DNA of 64,000 nucleotides, taken from Paramicrobacterium humi (GTDB lineage Bacteria; Actinomycetota; Actinomycetes; Actinomycetales; Microbacteriaceae). Position 1 is the first letter of the stretch; each line of letters starts with the position of its first letter. The translations under genes were made by a program, and so were the position numbers. The stretch is taken from NCBI RefSeq assembly GCF_900105715.1, contig NZ_FNRY01000001.1, forward strand, positions 868,001-932,000, in the 5' to 3' direction. This document shows, one piece after another, positions 37,180 to 45,075 of this stretch. A model generated the notes under the pieces. It worked only from the letters and a program-made list of their open reading frames with translations. It was not told the origin of the DNA and searched no databases.

Positions 37180-37805
37180 TCCGCGTTCTCGTCGCCGACG
37201 ACCACCCGATCGTGCGCGGCGGCATCGTCGGCCTGCTCGACCTCGCCGACGGCATCGAGGTCGTGGCCGAGGCGGCGACGGGCGCGCAGGCGCTCGAGCG
37301 CACGCTCGCGACAGAACCCGACGTCGTCATGATGGACCTGCGGATGCCGGAGCTCGACGGCGCGAGCGCCACCGCGCGCATCCTCGCCGAGCGCCCGCAG
37401 ACGCGCGTGCTCGTGCTGACGACGTACGAGTCCGACGATGACATTCTGAGCGCGATCGAGGCGGGCGCGTCAGGCTACCTGCTCAAGGCCGCGCCCGCGG
37501 AGGAGATCGTGGCGGGCGTTCGCGCGGTTGTCGACGGCAAGACGGTGCTTGCGCCGTCGATTGCGGCGACGCTCGTGCAGCGCATGCGCGGCGGCGCCGA
37601 CGACCGGCAGCTTCCCGCACTGAGCCCCCGCGAGCTCGACGTTCTGCGGCTCGTCGCGAAGGGGCACAGCAACCCGCAGATCGCGCGGGAGCTGTTCATC
37701 GGCGAGGCGACTGTGAAGACGCACTTGCTGCACGCGTTCGACAAGCTCGGCGTCTCCGACCGCACGCGTGCGGTCACGCTCGCTCTGGAACTCGGGCTGC
37801 TCTAG
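37176..37805 (+). CDS. NarL/LuxR-family response regulator
   Basis: A 209-residue regulator. Receiver domain: DDHPIVRGGIVGLLD, phospho-acceptor D54 in VVMMDLRMPELDG, T in VLVLTTYES and K in GYLLKAAP. The C-terminal LuxR helix-turn-helix is LSPRELDVLRLVAKGHSNPQ and GEATVKTHLLHAFDKLGVSD. It very probably controls the ABC exporter encoded just upstream. Converges with the acetyltransferase, sharing the bases CTAG at the stops. Confidence 0.93.
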   Translation: MIRVLVADDHPIVRGGIVGLLDLADGIEVVAEAATGAQALERTLATEPDVVMMDLRMPELDGASATARILAERPQTRVLVLTTYESDDDILSAIEAGASGYLLKAAPAEEIVAGVRAVVDGKTVLAPSIAATLVQRMRGGADDRQLPALSPRELDVLRLVAKGHSNPQIARELFIGEATVKTHLLHAFDKLGVSDRTRAVTLALELGLL

Positions 37806-38338
37806 CCTCGTGCCTCGGCCGGCACGAGGGAGACCCGACTGCTCAGCCACTCGTACTCGGAACCCGCCGTCTGCTCGGTCTCGAGCGGCTCGAACCCGGC
37901 GCGTTCGGCGACAGAGCGCGAGCGCGGATTGGCGGGGGACACACGGATGACCGCCTCGGAGATGCCCGGCACCTGGTCGAGGAACGACACCATGAGCATC
38001 ACCGCGCGCGTCGCGATTCCGCGACCGCGCGTGTCGGGGTACAGCCCGTAGACGATGTCGGCCTGGTTGTCGTGCAAGTCCTCACGACCCACCTCCGCCG
38101 TGATCGTGCCGGCGAGCTTGCCCTCGCTCATGATCGCGAAGGCGAACGTGGGGCCACCGGCCTCCCAGGCCTTCTCGGCGTCGGCGAGACGGCGCTTCTC
38201 CGTCGCCTCGGTGCCGTCCGCCCCGTCGAGCCACGTGACGTACTCGACGTCTTGGCCGGCGAGGTGCGCGTCGGCATCCGCCATCGTGAGCGGCCTCAGC
38301 ATCACGACGCCGTCGTCGGAGTACAGAACCTTGATCAT
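37802..38338 (-). CDS. GNAT-family N-acetyltransferase
   Basis: A 178-residue acetyl-CoA-dependent acyltransferase of the RimJ/L-like group. LRPLTMADADAHLAGQD begins the fold, IVYGLYPDTRGRGIATRAVM holds the acetyl-CoA pyrophosphate loop (RGRGIA), and VIRVSPANPRSRSVAERAGF is the standard last helix. Substrate unknown. Its ATG overlaps the stop of the M20 gene. Confidence 0.88.
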   Translation of the reverse strand: MIKVLYSDDGVVMLRPLTMADADAHLAGQDVEYVTWLDGADGTEATEKRRLADAEKAWEAGGPTFAFAIMSEGKLAGTITAEVGREDLHDNQADIVYGLYPDTRGRGIATRAVMLMVSFLDQVPGISEAVIRVSPANPRSRSVAERAGFEPLETEQTAGSEYEWLSSRVSLVPAEARG

Positions 38339-39633
38339 CGCTCCCCCTTGCTTGTCGTCTCGTTCGGGTCATCGAGCCAGGTCAGCGCAGCCGTCACGAG
38401 CGCCGCGATGCCCGTCCGCAATGTCGGCTCGGGCAGCGGCGCGAAGAACGGCGAGTGGTTCGACGGCACGCCCGCCGGCAGCGACGGGCCGAGCGCGGCG
38501 TCCGCGAACAGGGCCGGATCCGCTCCGCCGAGCAGCCAGTAGACGAGCGGAGCGCCGGCCGCGGCGGCGAGGTTGCCGACGTCCTCGCTGCCCATGAGCC
38601 GGGGCACCTCGATGACGGCTCCGTCGCCGAGGCACGCACGGAAGGCGTCGAGAGTTCTCGCGGTCGCCTGCGCGTCGTTCACGAGAACGGGGAACGCGTC
38701 ACCGCGGCTGATCTCAGGTTCTCGGGCGGCGCCGGATGCTTGTGCTTCAGCGTTCACGATTCGAGTGACGGCGCCCACGAGCCGCTCTCGGACGGAGTCG
38801 GTGTAGCTGCGGATGTTCACGCCGAGGCGGGCCTCGTCGGGAATGATGTTGTTCTTGGTTCCCGCGTGGATCTGGCCGACGGTGAGCACGCCGGTCTCCG
38901 CCCCCGCGATCTCGCGCGACACCACTGCCTGCAGCCGCATGACCGTGGCGGCCGCCATGACGACGGGATCGATCGTCGACTCGGGCTGCGAGCCGTGCCC
39001 GCCACGCCCGAACATGCGGATGTCGAGCTCGTCCGTCGCCGCGAACGCGGGACCCGCGACGGCGCCGAGAGTCCCGGCGGGCAGGGGCATCACGTGCTGG
39101 CCGAGCACGATGTCGGGCGTCGGCACTCGATCGAACAGGCCGTCGTCGACCATGACCTGCGCGCCGCCGCCGTTCTCCTCGGCGGGCTGGAAGACGAGAA
39201 CGAGGGTGCCGGCCCACTCCGCGGCCTCGCCGGCGAGGACCTCGGCGGCGCCGAGCAGGGCGGTCACGTGCATGTCGTGACCGCACGCGTGCATGACGGG
39301 CACCTCGTTGCCCGCGGGATCGATGCCCGTCGCCGTCGAGGCGTAGGCAAGCCCCGTCTGCTCCCGCACGGGGAGCGCGTCCATGTCGGCGCGCACGAGC
39401 ACCGTCGGGCCGCTGCCGCGGGCGAGGACGCCCACGACTCCGGTGCGTCCGATCCCGGTCTGCACGGCGTAGCCGAGCGAGCGCAGCCGTTCGGCGACGA
39501 TGCCCGCCGTGCGGTGCTCGGCGAACGACAGCTCGGGGTTGCGGTGAAGGTCCTCGTACACCGAGCGCAGCTCGTCGGCGGCGTCGCCGGAGGCCTTCGC
39601 CACCGGCTCGACCTGCACCTTCACGTTCGCCAC
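38335..39633 (-). CDS. M20-family amidohydrolase
   Basis: A 432-residue metal hydrolase of the M20D type (N-acyl-amino acid or indoleacetyl-amino acid hydrolases). LHRNPELSFAEHRTAGIV, VLVRADMDALPVREQTGL, MHACGHDMHVTALLGAAEVL and VFQPAEENGGGAQVM are the core metal and catalytic blocks; the dimerisation domain has GRGGHGSQP. Start GTG 39633 with GGAGG five bases upstream excludes an arginine-rich out-of-family extension. It overlaps the acetyltransferase gene by four bases, suggesting a small catabolic or resistance unit. Confidence 0.9.
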   Translation of the reverse strand: MANVKVQVEPVAKASGDAADELRSVYEDLHRNPELSFAEHRTAGIVAERLRSLGYAVQTGIGRTGVVGVLARGSGPTVLVRADMDALPVREQTGLAYASTATGIDPAGNEVPVMHACGHDMHVTALLGAAEVLAGEAAEWAGTLVLVFQPAEENGGGAQVMVDDGLFDRVPTPDIVLGQHVMPLPAGTLGAVAGPAFAATDELDIRMFGRGGHGSQPESTIDPVVMAAATVMRLQAVVSREIAGAETGVLTVGQIHAGTKNNIIPDEARLGVNIRSYTDSVRERLVGAVTRIVNAEAQASGAAREPEISRGDAFPVLVNDAQATARTLDAFRACLGDGAVIEVPRLMGSEDVGNLAAAAGAPLVYWLLGGADPALFADAALGPSLPAGVPSNHSPFFAPLPEPTLRTGIAALVTAALTWLDDPNETTSKGER

Positions 39634-39694
39634 GCTGCCTCCGATCGTCGTGACTCCAGCGTATCCCGCACGCCTGCTCGCGGCATCCGCCGGC

Positions 39695-40759
39695 TCACGC
39701 CCGCGGCGGCGCCGTCGTCTCGCCGGCGATGAACCGCACCTCGAACGAGGTCGACTCCGCGCGCTCCCCCTCGAGCATCGCGATGACGGCACGGCCGGCC
39801 GCCGTCCCCTTTGCCTGCGCGGGCTGCGCGACGGTCGTGAGGCGAGGCGCGAGGTTGTCGACGCGGATGCCGTCGAAGCCGACCACGCTCACGTCGCGCG
39901 GCACCTCGAGCCCGAGCGATTCCGCGGCAGCGATGACTCCCGCGGCGATGAGGTCACTCTGCGCGATGATCGCCGTGGGGCGCTCGTCGGCGGGAACGTC
40001 GAGCAGCGCGCGGGCCGCGTGCTTGCCGGCATCCACTCGGCTGGCGCCCGCGACCCAGCCCGTGAGATTCGGGTAGACCTCGCGCGCTCCCGCGAGGCGC
40101 GCCTTCGCGGGAGCGACGCTCAGCGCCTCGAGCTCCGGCGTGAGGGGCACGGGACGCGTGGGCCGCGTGATGCCGAGGGTGACGACCGCGACGCGCTCGT
40201 GCCCGAGATCCCGCAAGTGCTGCGCGAGAAGGCGGGAGCCGCCGCGATTGTCGACGCTGATCACGGGGTTGTCGCCGACATCGTCCGACTCGATCGCCAC
40301 GACGGGGACGCAGCGCCGACGCAGCACGTCGATCGTCTGCGCGAGGTCGCCGTGCCAGCCCATGAGCACGACCGCGTCGACGGGAGCGTCCACAATGGTC
40401 ACTTGGCTTGATCCCTCGTCCTGTTCGCTCATGAGCAGCAGGCCGGCGCCGATTCCGCTCAGCTCCTCAGCGAGCCCGTCGAGCGTCTGGATGAGAACGG
40501 GGTCTCGAAAGGAGACGCCGATGCGCGAGGCGAGCACGGCTCCGACGATGCCGCTGCGTCCCTTGCGCAGTCCCGCGGCCCGGGGGTCCGGGCCGGCATA
40601 GCCCAGGTCGGATGCCGCCTGCAGCACCTTCTGCTTTGTGGCATCCGACACCGGCCCCTGCCCGCTGAACGCGATGGAGGCCGTCGACGGAGACACCCCC
40701 GCCCGCGACGCGACGTCGGCGAGGGTCGGACGGCCGTCGGGGAGGGGGTTCCGCGGCAT
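39695..40759 (-). CDS. LacI-family transcriptional regulator
   Basis: A 354-residue regulator. The N-terminal helix-turn-helix is TLADVASRAGVSPSTASIAF followed by the hinge part ATKQKVLQAASDLGYAGPDP. The sugar-binding-protein-like core has DAVVLMGWHG, VISVDNRGGSRLLAQHL, and PRDVSVVGFDGIRVDNLAP. It is divergent from the MFS transporter and a perfect palindrome lies between them, so the transporter is its likely target. GGAG precedes the ATG. Ligand unknown, probably a sugar or nucleoside. Confidence 0.93.
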   Translation of the reverse strand: MPRNPLPDGRPTLADVASRAGVSPSTASIAFSGQGPVSDATKQKVLQAASDLGYAGPDPRAAGLRKGRSGIVGAVLASRIGVSFRDPVLIQTLDGLAEELSGIGAGLLLMSEQDEGSSQVTIVDAPVDAVVLMGWHGDLAQTIDVLRRRCVPVVAIESDDVGDNPVISVDNRGGSRLLAQHLRDLGHERVAVVTLGITRPTRPVPLTPELEALSVAPAKARLAGAREVYPNLTGWVAGASRVDAGKHAARALLDVPADERPTAIIAQSDLIAAGVIAAAESLGLEVPRDVSVVGFDGIRVDNLAPRLTTVAQPAQAKGTAAGRAVIAMLEGERAESTSFEVRFIAGETTAPPRA

Positions 40760-40791
40760 GACTGTCTCCTGCTCGATCAGTGTCGATACGC

Positions 40792-40821
40792 TTGACGCTC
40801 TGCGATCGTCTCGGCTAGCTT
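40792..40821 (+). promoter_or_regulatory. Promoter of the MFS transporter
   Basis: TTGACG (40792-40797), 18 bases, TAGCTT (40816-40821). A TAGGCT at 40821-40826 is an alternative -10. Confidence 0.45.
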
Positions 40822-40836
40822 AGGCTGGATTCCCTT

Positions 40837-40854
40837 GATCGAATCGATTCGATC
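40837..40854. promoter_or_regulatory. Candidate LacI-family operator
   Basis: GATCGAATCGATTCGATC is a perfect 18-base palindrome with a central CG, the usual form of LacI-family sites. It sits just downstream of the predicted promoter and 20 bases before the transporter start, a position suited to blocking transcription. Confidence 0.7.
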
Positions 40855-40874
40855 CCCGTTCTCGAGAGACGACC

Positions 40875-42089
40875 GTGACCCACACCATCGCCCGCGGGCA
40901 GCTCATCGCCTGGCGCAACGCCATCTTCGTCGTATTCACGCTCTCGGGGCTCAGCGTCGCGACCTGGGCGGCTCGCGTGCCCACGATCAAGGCCAACCTC
41001 GACATCACGACGGGAGCGGTCGGACTGCTCGTCATGTGCATGTCGGTGTGCTCGGTGATCGGCTTGATCCTCTCCCCCATCATGCTCGCGCGCTTCGGCG
41101 CCCGACGCAGCATGGTGACGTCTCTGAGCTTCGTCGCCGCGGGCCTGACGCTCATCGGGCTCGGCGCCGCCGTCTTCTACACGCCCGCGCTCGTGGGGAT
41201 CGGCCTCGGCCTATTCGGATTCGGGAACGGCAGCGTCGACGTGACCATGAACGTCGAGGCCGCCGCGAGCGAGAAGGCGCTCGGCAAGACGATAATGCCG
41301 CTCATGCACGCGTGCTTCAGCGGCGGCACCGTCGTCGGCGCGGGCATCGCCGCCCTGGCCGAGCTGCTTGACGTTCCTCTGATCTGGCACGCGCTCGGCA
41401 TGGCGGTGCTCATCGTCGCCGCGGCCGTGGCCGCCGTGCGGTACGTCCCCGTGCGCGAGGAGCTCGAGGACGAGGCCGCCTCGCACGAGAACTGGCGCTC
41501 TCGCCTTCGCGCGAATCTCGCCGTGTGGAAGGACCTGCGGCTGCTGGCGATCGGCGTCATCATCCTCGGAATGGCGTTCGCCGAGGGAAGCGCGAACGAC
41601 TGGGTCGCTCTCGCCGTCGTCGACGGGCACAGCCTCACGGAGTCGACGGGAGCCACGGTGCTCGCGGTCTTCCTCACGGCGATGACGGCCGGCCGCGTGG
41701 TCGGCGGTCCGTTCCTCGACCGGTTCGGCCGTGTTCCCGTGCTCGTTGCGTGCTCGGTGTCTGCCGTTCTCGGCTTGTTCCTGTTCATCATCGCCCCCGG
41801 ACTGCCGATGCTCATCGTCGGAGCGATCCTCTGGGGACTCGGCGCCTCCCTCGGCTTCCCCGTGGGCATGTCGGCTGCGGCAGACGCGCCGCGCAACGCG
41901 GCCGCTCGCGTGAGCGCCGTCGCGATCATCGGCTACTGCGCGTTCCTGGTCGGACCGCCCCTCATCGGCCTTCTCGCCGACCACATCAGCCTGCTCAATG
42001 CCCTGTTCGTTGTGCTCGCGCTCATTGCCTTCGCCGGCATCGCCTCTCCCGCCGCGCGCGAGCGTGCGAAGCAGCACGCCGTGAACTGA
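40875..42089 (+). CDS. MFS transporter (YbjJ-like)
   Basis: A 404-residue permease with 12 predicted helices. The N-half has LSGLSVATWAARVPTIKANL and VGLLVMCMSVCSVIGLIL, with ARFGARRSMV as the loop 2-3 motif; NVEAAASEKALGKTIMPLMH and HACFSGGTVVGAG are typical of the YbjJ/FucP-like subgroup. Substrate unknown; the LacI partner suggests a sugar or sugar derivative. Start GTG 40875. Confidence 0.9.
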   Translation: MTHTIARGQLIAWRNAIFVVFTLSGLSVATWAARVPTIKANLDITTGAVGLLVMCMSVCSVIGLILSPIMLARFGARRSMVTSLSFVAAGLTLIGLGAAVFYTPALVGIGLGLFGFGNGSVDVTMNVEAAASEKALGKTIMPLMHACFSGGTVVGAGIAALAELLDVPLIWHALGMAVLIVAAAVAAVRYVPVREELEDEAASHENWRSRLRANLAVWKDLRLLAIGVIILGMAFAEGSANDWVALAVVDGHSLTESTGATVLAVFLTAMTAGRVVGGPFLDRFGRVPVLVACSVSAVLGLFLFIIAPGLPMLIVGAILWGLGASLGFPVGMSAAADAPRNAAARVSAVAIIGYCAFLVGPPLIGLLADHISLLNALFVVLALIAFAGIASPAARERAKQHAVN

Positions 42090-42135
42090 CGCGATTAAAC
42101 ACGGCGTGACCCCCGCTCAGGGGTGACCCGCGACC

Positions 42136-42176
42136 TATACTTCTACAACGTGTAGAACTTCTACGTTGTGTAGAAG
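42136..42176 (+). promoter_or_regulatory. -10 box and double operator of the flavohemoprotein gene
   Basis: TATACT (42136-42141) is followed at once by two inverted repeats: TTCTACAACGTGTAGAA (42141-42157) and TTCTACGTTGTGTAGAA (42159-42175). The two 17-mers differ only in four central bases and start 18 bases apart, so a dimeric repressor could bind two sites over the transcription start. The regulator is not encoded next to it. The sequence is not a textbook NsrR site as far as I know. Confidence 0.7.
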
Positions 42177-42243
42177 TCGACGTGAGCCGGCGAGCGCCGT
42201 CCGTTCCAGGGCCTCTCGCCGGCGGGGGAGAACAAGGAACACC

Positions 42244-43485
42244 GTGATTTCAGCATCCGCTACCGCCATCGTCCGAGACACGCTGCCTGCCATCAGCGCG
42301 GCCATCGGCGACATCACACCGATCTTCTACCAGCGCATGTTCGCTGCCCACCCGGAGCTGGAACAGGATCTCTTCAATCGGGGCAATCAGGCCCAGGGCG
42401 GGCAGCAGAAGGCGCTGGCCGGAGCGATAGGCGCCTACGCGACCCTGCTCGTGCGCGACGACGCCCCGAGCATCGACGCCATGCTGAACCGCATCGCGAA
42501 CAAGCACGCGTCGCTCGGCATCGCCCCGGAGCAGTACTCGATCGTCCACCAGCACTTGTTCGAGGCGATCGGCATCGTGCTCGGCGACGCCGCGACGCAC
42601 GAGGTCGTGGACGCCTGGTCGGAGGTCTACTGGGACATGGCCGCCGTGCTTGTCGGCCGCGAGACCGCGCTGTATGCCCGATTCGGGGTCGAACCGGACG
42701 ACGTGTGGCGCGAGCTGCGCGTGCGAAGCCGCCGCCAGGAGTCGCCCGACACCGTCTCGTTCGAGGTGGCGAATGCCGATGGCAGCCCGCTTCCCGAGGC
42801 GCTGCCCGGGCAGTACATCTCGGTGCAGGTGGCGCTGCCCGACGGCGCTCGACAGATCCGGCAGTACAGCCTCACCCGCACGCAGAGCAATCGCGCGTGG
42901 GGCTTCACGGTCAAGGCCGAGCCGGCGCGGGAGGCGCGCGGCATCCCTGCCGGCCAGGTTTCGAACCACCTGCACCGCACCCTCTTCGAGGGCGACGGGC
43001 TGCGCTGCTCGCTCCCCTACGGGGACCTCGTCCTCGACGAGGGAACGGGCCCGCTGGTTCTGATCTCGGCCGGCATCGGCTGCACGCCCATCATCGGAAT
43101 GCTCAACCACCTCGCGAGCCGACAGAGCCCGCGTGAGATCACCGTGCTGCACGCCGACCAGTCGATGGCCCGCCACGCGCACCGCGCAGAGCTCGCCGAC
43201 CTCGTGACCGAGCTGCCGAACGCCCTGCTCATGCACTGGTACGAGGACCTGGCGTCGCATCCGGAGACGGAGGCCGTGTTCGAGGGGCTCATCAACCTCG
43301 ATCGGGTCGCTCTCGCCCCGGACGCGCAGGTCTACCTGTGTGGTCCGGCGCCGTTCATGAAGGCGGTCCGCGCCAAGCTCGAGGAGCTCGGTGTCGACGA
43401 CGCCAATGTTCACTACGAGGTGTTCGGGCCGGATGCCTGGCTCCCGGCCCACGCGCCCCGCGAGCTCGTCGGCTCGGGAGCCTGA
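42244..43485 (+). CDS. hmp: Flavohemoprotein (nitric oxide dioxygenase)
   Basis: Converts NO plus oxygen to nitrate with NAD(P)H and FAD, in the cytosol. The 413-residue protein has a globin domain (1-135) with [17 protein letters not shown] and the proximal heme histidine in [10 protein letters not shown], an FAD domain with GQYISVQV and RQYSLT, and an NAD domain with [15 protein letters not shown] and [15 protein letters not shown] 42244 lies about 100 bases after the -10 box, with AAGGAAC upstream. The double operator suggests tight control, presumably by nitrosative stress. Confidence 0.94.
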   Translation: MISASATAIVRDTLPAISAAIGDITPIFYQRMFAAHPELEQDLFNRGNQAQGGQQKALAGAIGAYATLLVRDDAPSIDAMLNRIANKHASLGIAPEQYSIVHQHLFEAIGIVLGDAATHEVVDAWSEVYWDMAAVLVGRETALYARFGVEPDDVWRELRVRSRRQESPDTVSFEVANADGSPLPEALPGQYISVQVALPDGARQIRQYSLTRTQSNRAWGFTVKAEPAREARGIPAGQVSNHLHRTLFEGDGLRCSLPYGDLVLDEGTGPLVLISAGIGCTPIIGMLNHLASRQSPREITVLHADQSMARHAHRAELADLVTELPNALLMHWYEDLASHPETEAVFEGLINLDRVALAPDAQVYLCGPAPFMKAVRAKLEELGVDDANVHYEVFGPDAWLPAHAPRELVGSGA

Positions 43486-43540
43486 TTCCGGCGGGTCCGA
43501 CGGCAGGCCTCTCGCCGTCGGTTCCTTCGCGCGCGCCAGG

Positions 43541-43546
43541 TACACT
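43541..43546 (+). promoter_or_regulatory. -10 box TACACT, leaderless start of nucS
   Basis: TACACT, six bases, then GTG 43553. Confidence 0.5.
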
Positions 43547-43552
43547 CGCAGG

Positions 43553-44248
43553 GTGCGATTGGTGATTGCGAAGTGCTCGGTTGACTATGCGGGTCGGTTG
43601 ACCTCTCACCTTCCGCTGGCCACGCGACTGCTCATGATCAAGAGCGACGGCAGCCTTCTCGTGCACTCCGACGGCGGAAGCTACAAGCCGCTCAACTGGA
43701 TGAGCCCCCCGTGCACCCTCTCGGTCGCCGACCCCGATGACGAGCAGCGCGAGTTCGGCGTCGCTCAGCTGTGGAAGGTGACGCACAGCAAGACGAGCGA
43801 CCAGCTCGTCGTCTCCATCCATGAAGTACTGCATGACTCCGCGCACGAGCTCGGCATCGACCCCGGTCTGCAGAAGGACGGCGTGGAGGCCCACCTGCAG
43901 AAGCTGCTCGCCGAGCAGATCAACCTGCTCGGCGAGGGCCACACCCTCGTGCGCCGCGAGTATATGACGGCCATTGGACCGGTCGATATTCTCGCTCGGG
44001 ATGCCGCTGGCGCCTCCGTCGCCGTCGAGCTCAAGCGTCGTGGCGACATCGACGGCGTTGAGCAGCTCACCCGATATCTCGAGCTCATGAACCGCGACCC
44101 GCTGCTCGCTCCGGTCAGCGGCGTCTTCGCCGCCCAGGAGATCAAGCCGCAGGCGCGCACGCTCGCGGAGGATCGCGGCATCCGCTGCCTGGTTCTCGAC
44201 TACGACGCCATGCGCGGCATGGACCTGATCGACGGCCGCCTGTTCTGA
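43553..44248 (+). CDS. nucS: Mismatch-specific endonuclease NucS (EndoMS)
   Basis: Cuts both strands at mismatched DNA and stands in for MutS/MutL in most actinobacteria. The 231-residue protein starts [20 protein letters not shown], has an N-terminal dimerisation part with [19 protein letters not shown], and a C-terminal PD-(D/E)xK nuclease with [29 protein letters not shown]. The last residues DGRLF resemble the clamp-binding tail reported for this family. GTG 43553 is fixed by the -10 spacing and by family length. Confidence 0.95.
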   Translation: MRLVIAKCSVDYAGRLTSHLPLATRLLMIKSDGSLLVHSDGGSYKPLNWMSPPCTLSVADPDDEQREFGVAQLWKVTHSKTSDQLVVSIHEVLHDSAHELGIDPGLQKDGVEAHLQKLLAEQINLLGEGHTLVRREYMTAIGPVDILARDAAGASVAVELKRRGDIDGVEQLTRYLELMNRDPLLAPVSGVFAAQEIKPQARTLAEDRGIRCLVLDYDAMRGMDLIDGRLF

Positions 44249-44312
44249 GCCGCCTTGCCCCACCTTCGGGTCAGGTTCGATCGTTATGAGAGCGCGCTCA
44301 GGGGAAGTGATC

Positions 44313-44318
44313 TAGCAT
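44313..44318 (+). promoter_or_regulatory. -10 box TAGCAT before the HAD phosphatase gene
   Basis: TAGCAT, nine bases, then ATG 44328; leaderless or with a leader of a few bases. Confidence 0.4.
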
Positions 44319-44327
44319 AGGCGGGTC

Positions 44328-45035
44328 ATGACTATTGAATCCCCCTCCCTCGCGGACGCGGCAACGGCCGCCCCGCAGATCACCCGTACGTGGTCGTGCA
44401 TTCTCTTTGACCTCGACGGCACTATCACCGACTCCGCCCCCGGAATCGTCAACCGCATCTTCCGCACTCTCGAGAAGGTCGGCCGCCCCGCCGCCACCGA
44501 GGACGAGCTCCTCGGCTGGGTCGGCCCGCCCATGCTCGAGTCTCTCGAGAACTACGGCTTCACCCCCGACGAAGCCGTCGACGCGCTGGGCGTCTACCGC
44601 TCGATCTCCGAGGCCGAGGGCCCGTGGGCCGGCTCGGCCGTCTACCCGGGCCTCGCCGGTCTCATCGCGCGCATCAAGGCCGCCGGAGTCCCTGTGGCTG
44701 TCGCCAGCAGCAAGCCCGAGTACCAGGTGACGAAGGTTCTCTCGCACTTCGGCCTCATCGACTGCTTCGACGTCGTCTGCGGCGCAAGCGCCGACGAGAG
44801 CGTGAGCGAGAAGGCCGATGTCATCGCGCTCGCCCTGAAGCGCCTGCAGCAGAAGGGCGTCGACACGTCGCACAGCGTGTACATCGGAGACCGCTCTTAC
44901 GACGTCGAGGGCGCGACGGCCCACGGCATCCCCTCGATCATCGTCGAATGGGGCTACGGCTCCCCCGCCGAGGCCGAGGGCGCCATGGCGATCGTGCACT
45001 CCGTCGACACTCTCGGGGAGCTGCTGCTCGGCTGA
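44328..45035 (+). CDS. HAD-family phosphatase (Gph-like)
   Basis: A 235-residue phosphatase: nucleophile DLDGTITDSAPGI in motif I, motif II VAVASSKPEYQVTKVL, the lysine in SEKADVIALAL, and motif III VYIGDRSYDVEGATAHGIPS. The order and length match phosphoglycolate phosphatase-like proteins (also called HAD hydrolase, IA subfamily). Substrate unknown. The first 20 residues are an extra Ser/Ala-rich stretch. Confidence 0.88.
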   Translation: MTIESPSLADAATAAPQITRTWSCILFDLDGTITDSAPGIVNRIFRTLEKVGRPAATEDELLGWVGPPMLESLENYGFTPDEAVDALGVYRSISEAEGPWAGSAVYPGLAGLIARIKAAGVPVAVASSKPEYQVTKVLSHFGLIDCFDVVCGASADESVSEKADVIALALKRLQQKGVDTSHSVYIGDRSYDVEGATAHGIPSIIVEWGYGSPAEAEGAMAIVHSVDTLGELLLG

Positions 45036-45063
45036 CTCCACTGCAACGCCAAGGCGAGTTTCC

Positions 45064-45069
45064 TACACT
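45064..45069 (+). promoter_or_regulatory. -10 box TACACT, leaderless start of the coiled-coil membrane protein gene
   Basis: TACACT, six bases (CGTCAC), then ATG 45076. Confidence 0.5.
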
Positions 45070-45075
45070 CGTCAC

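Noticed and set aside
44249-44327. tRNA gene suggested by GGTTCGATC
   Set aside because: No cloverleaf arms or acceptor stem can be built around it.
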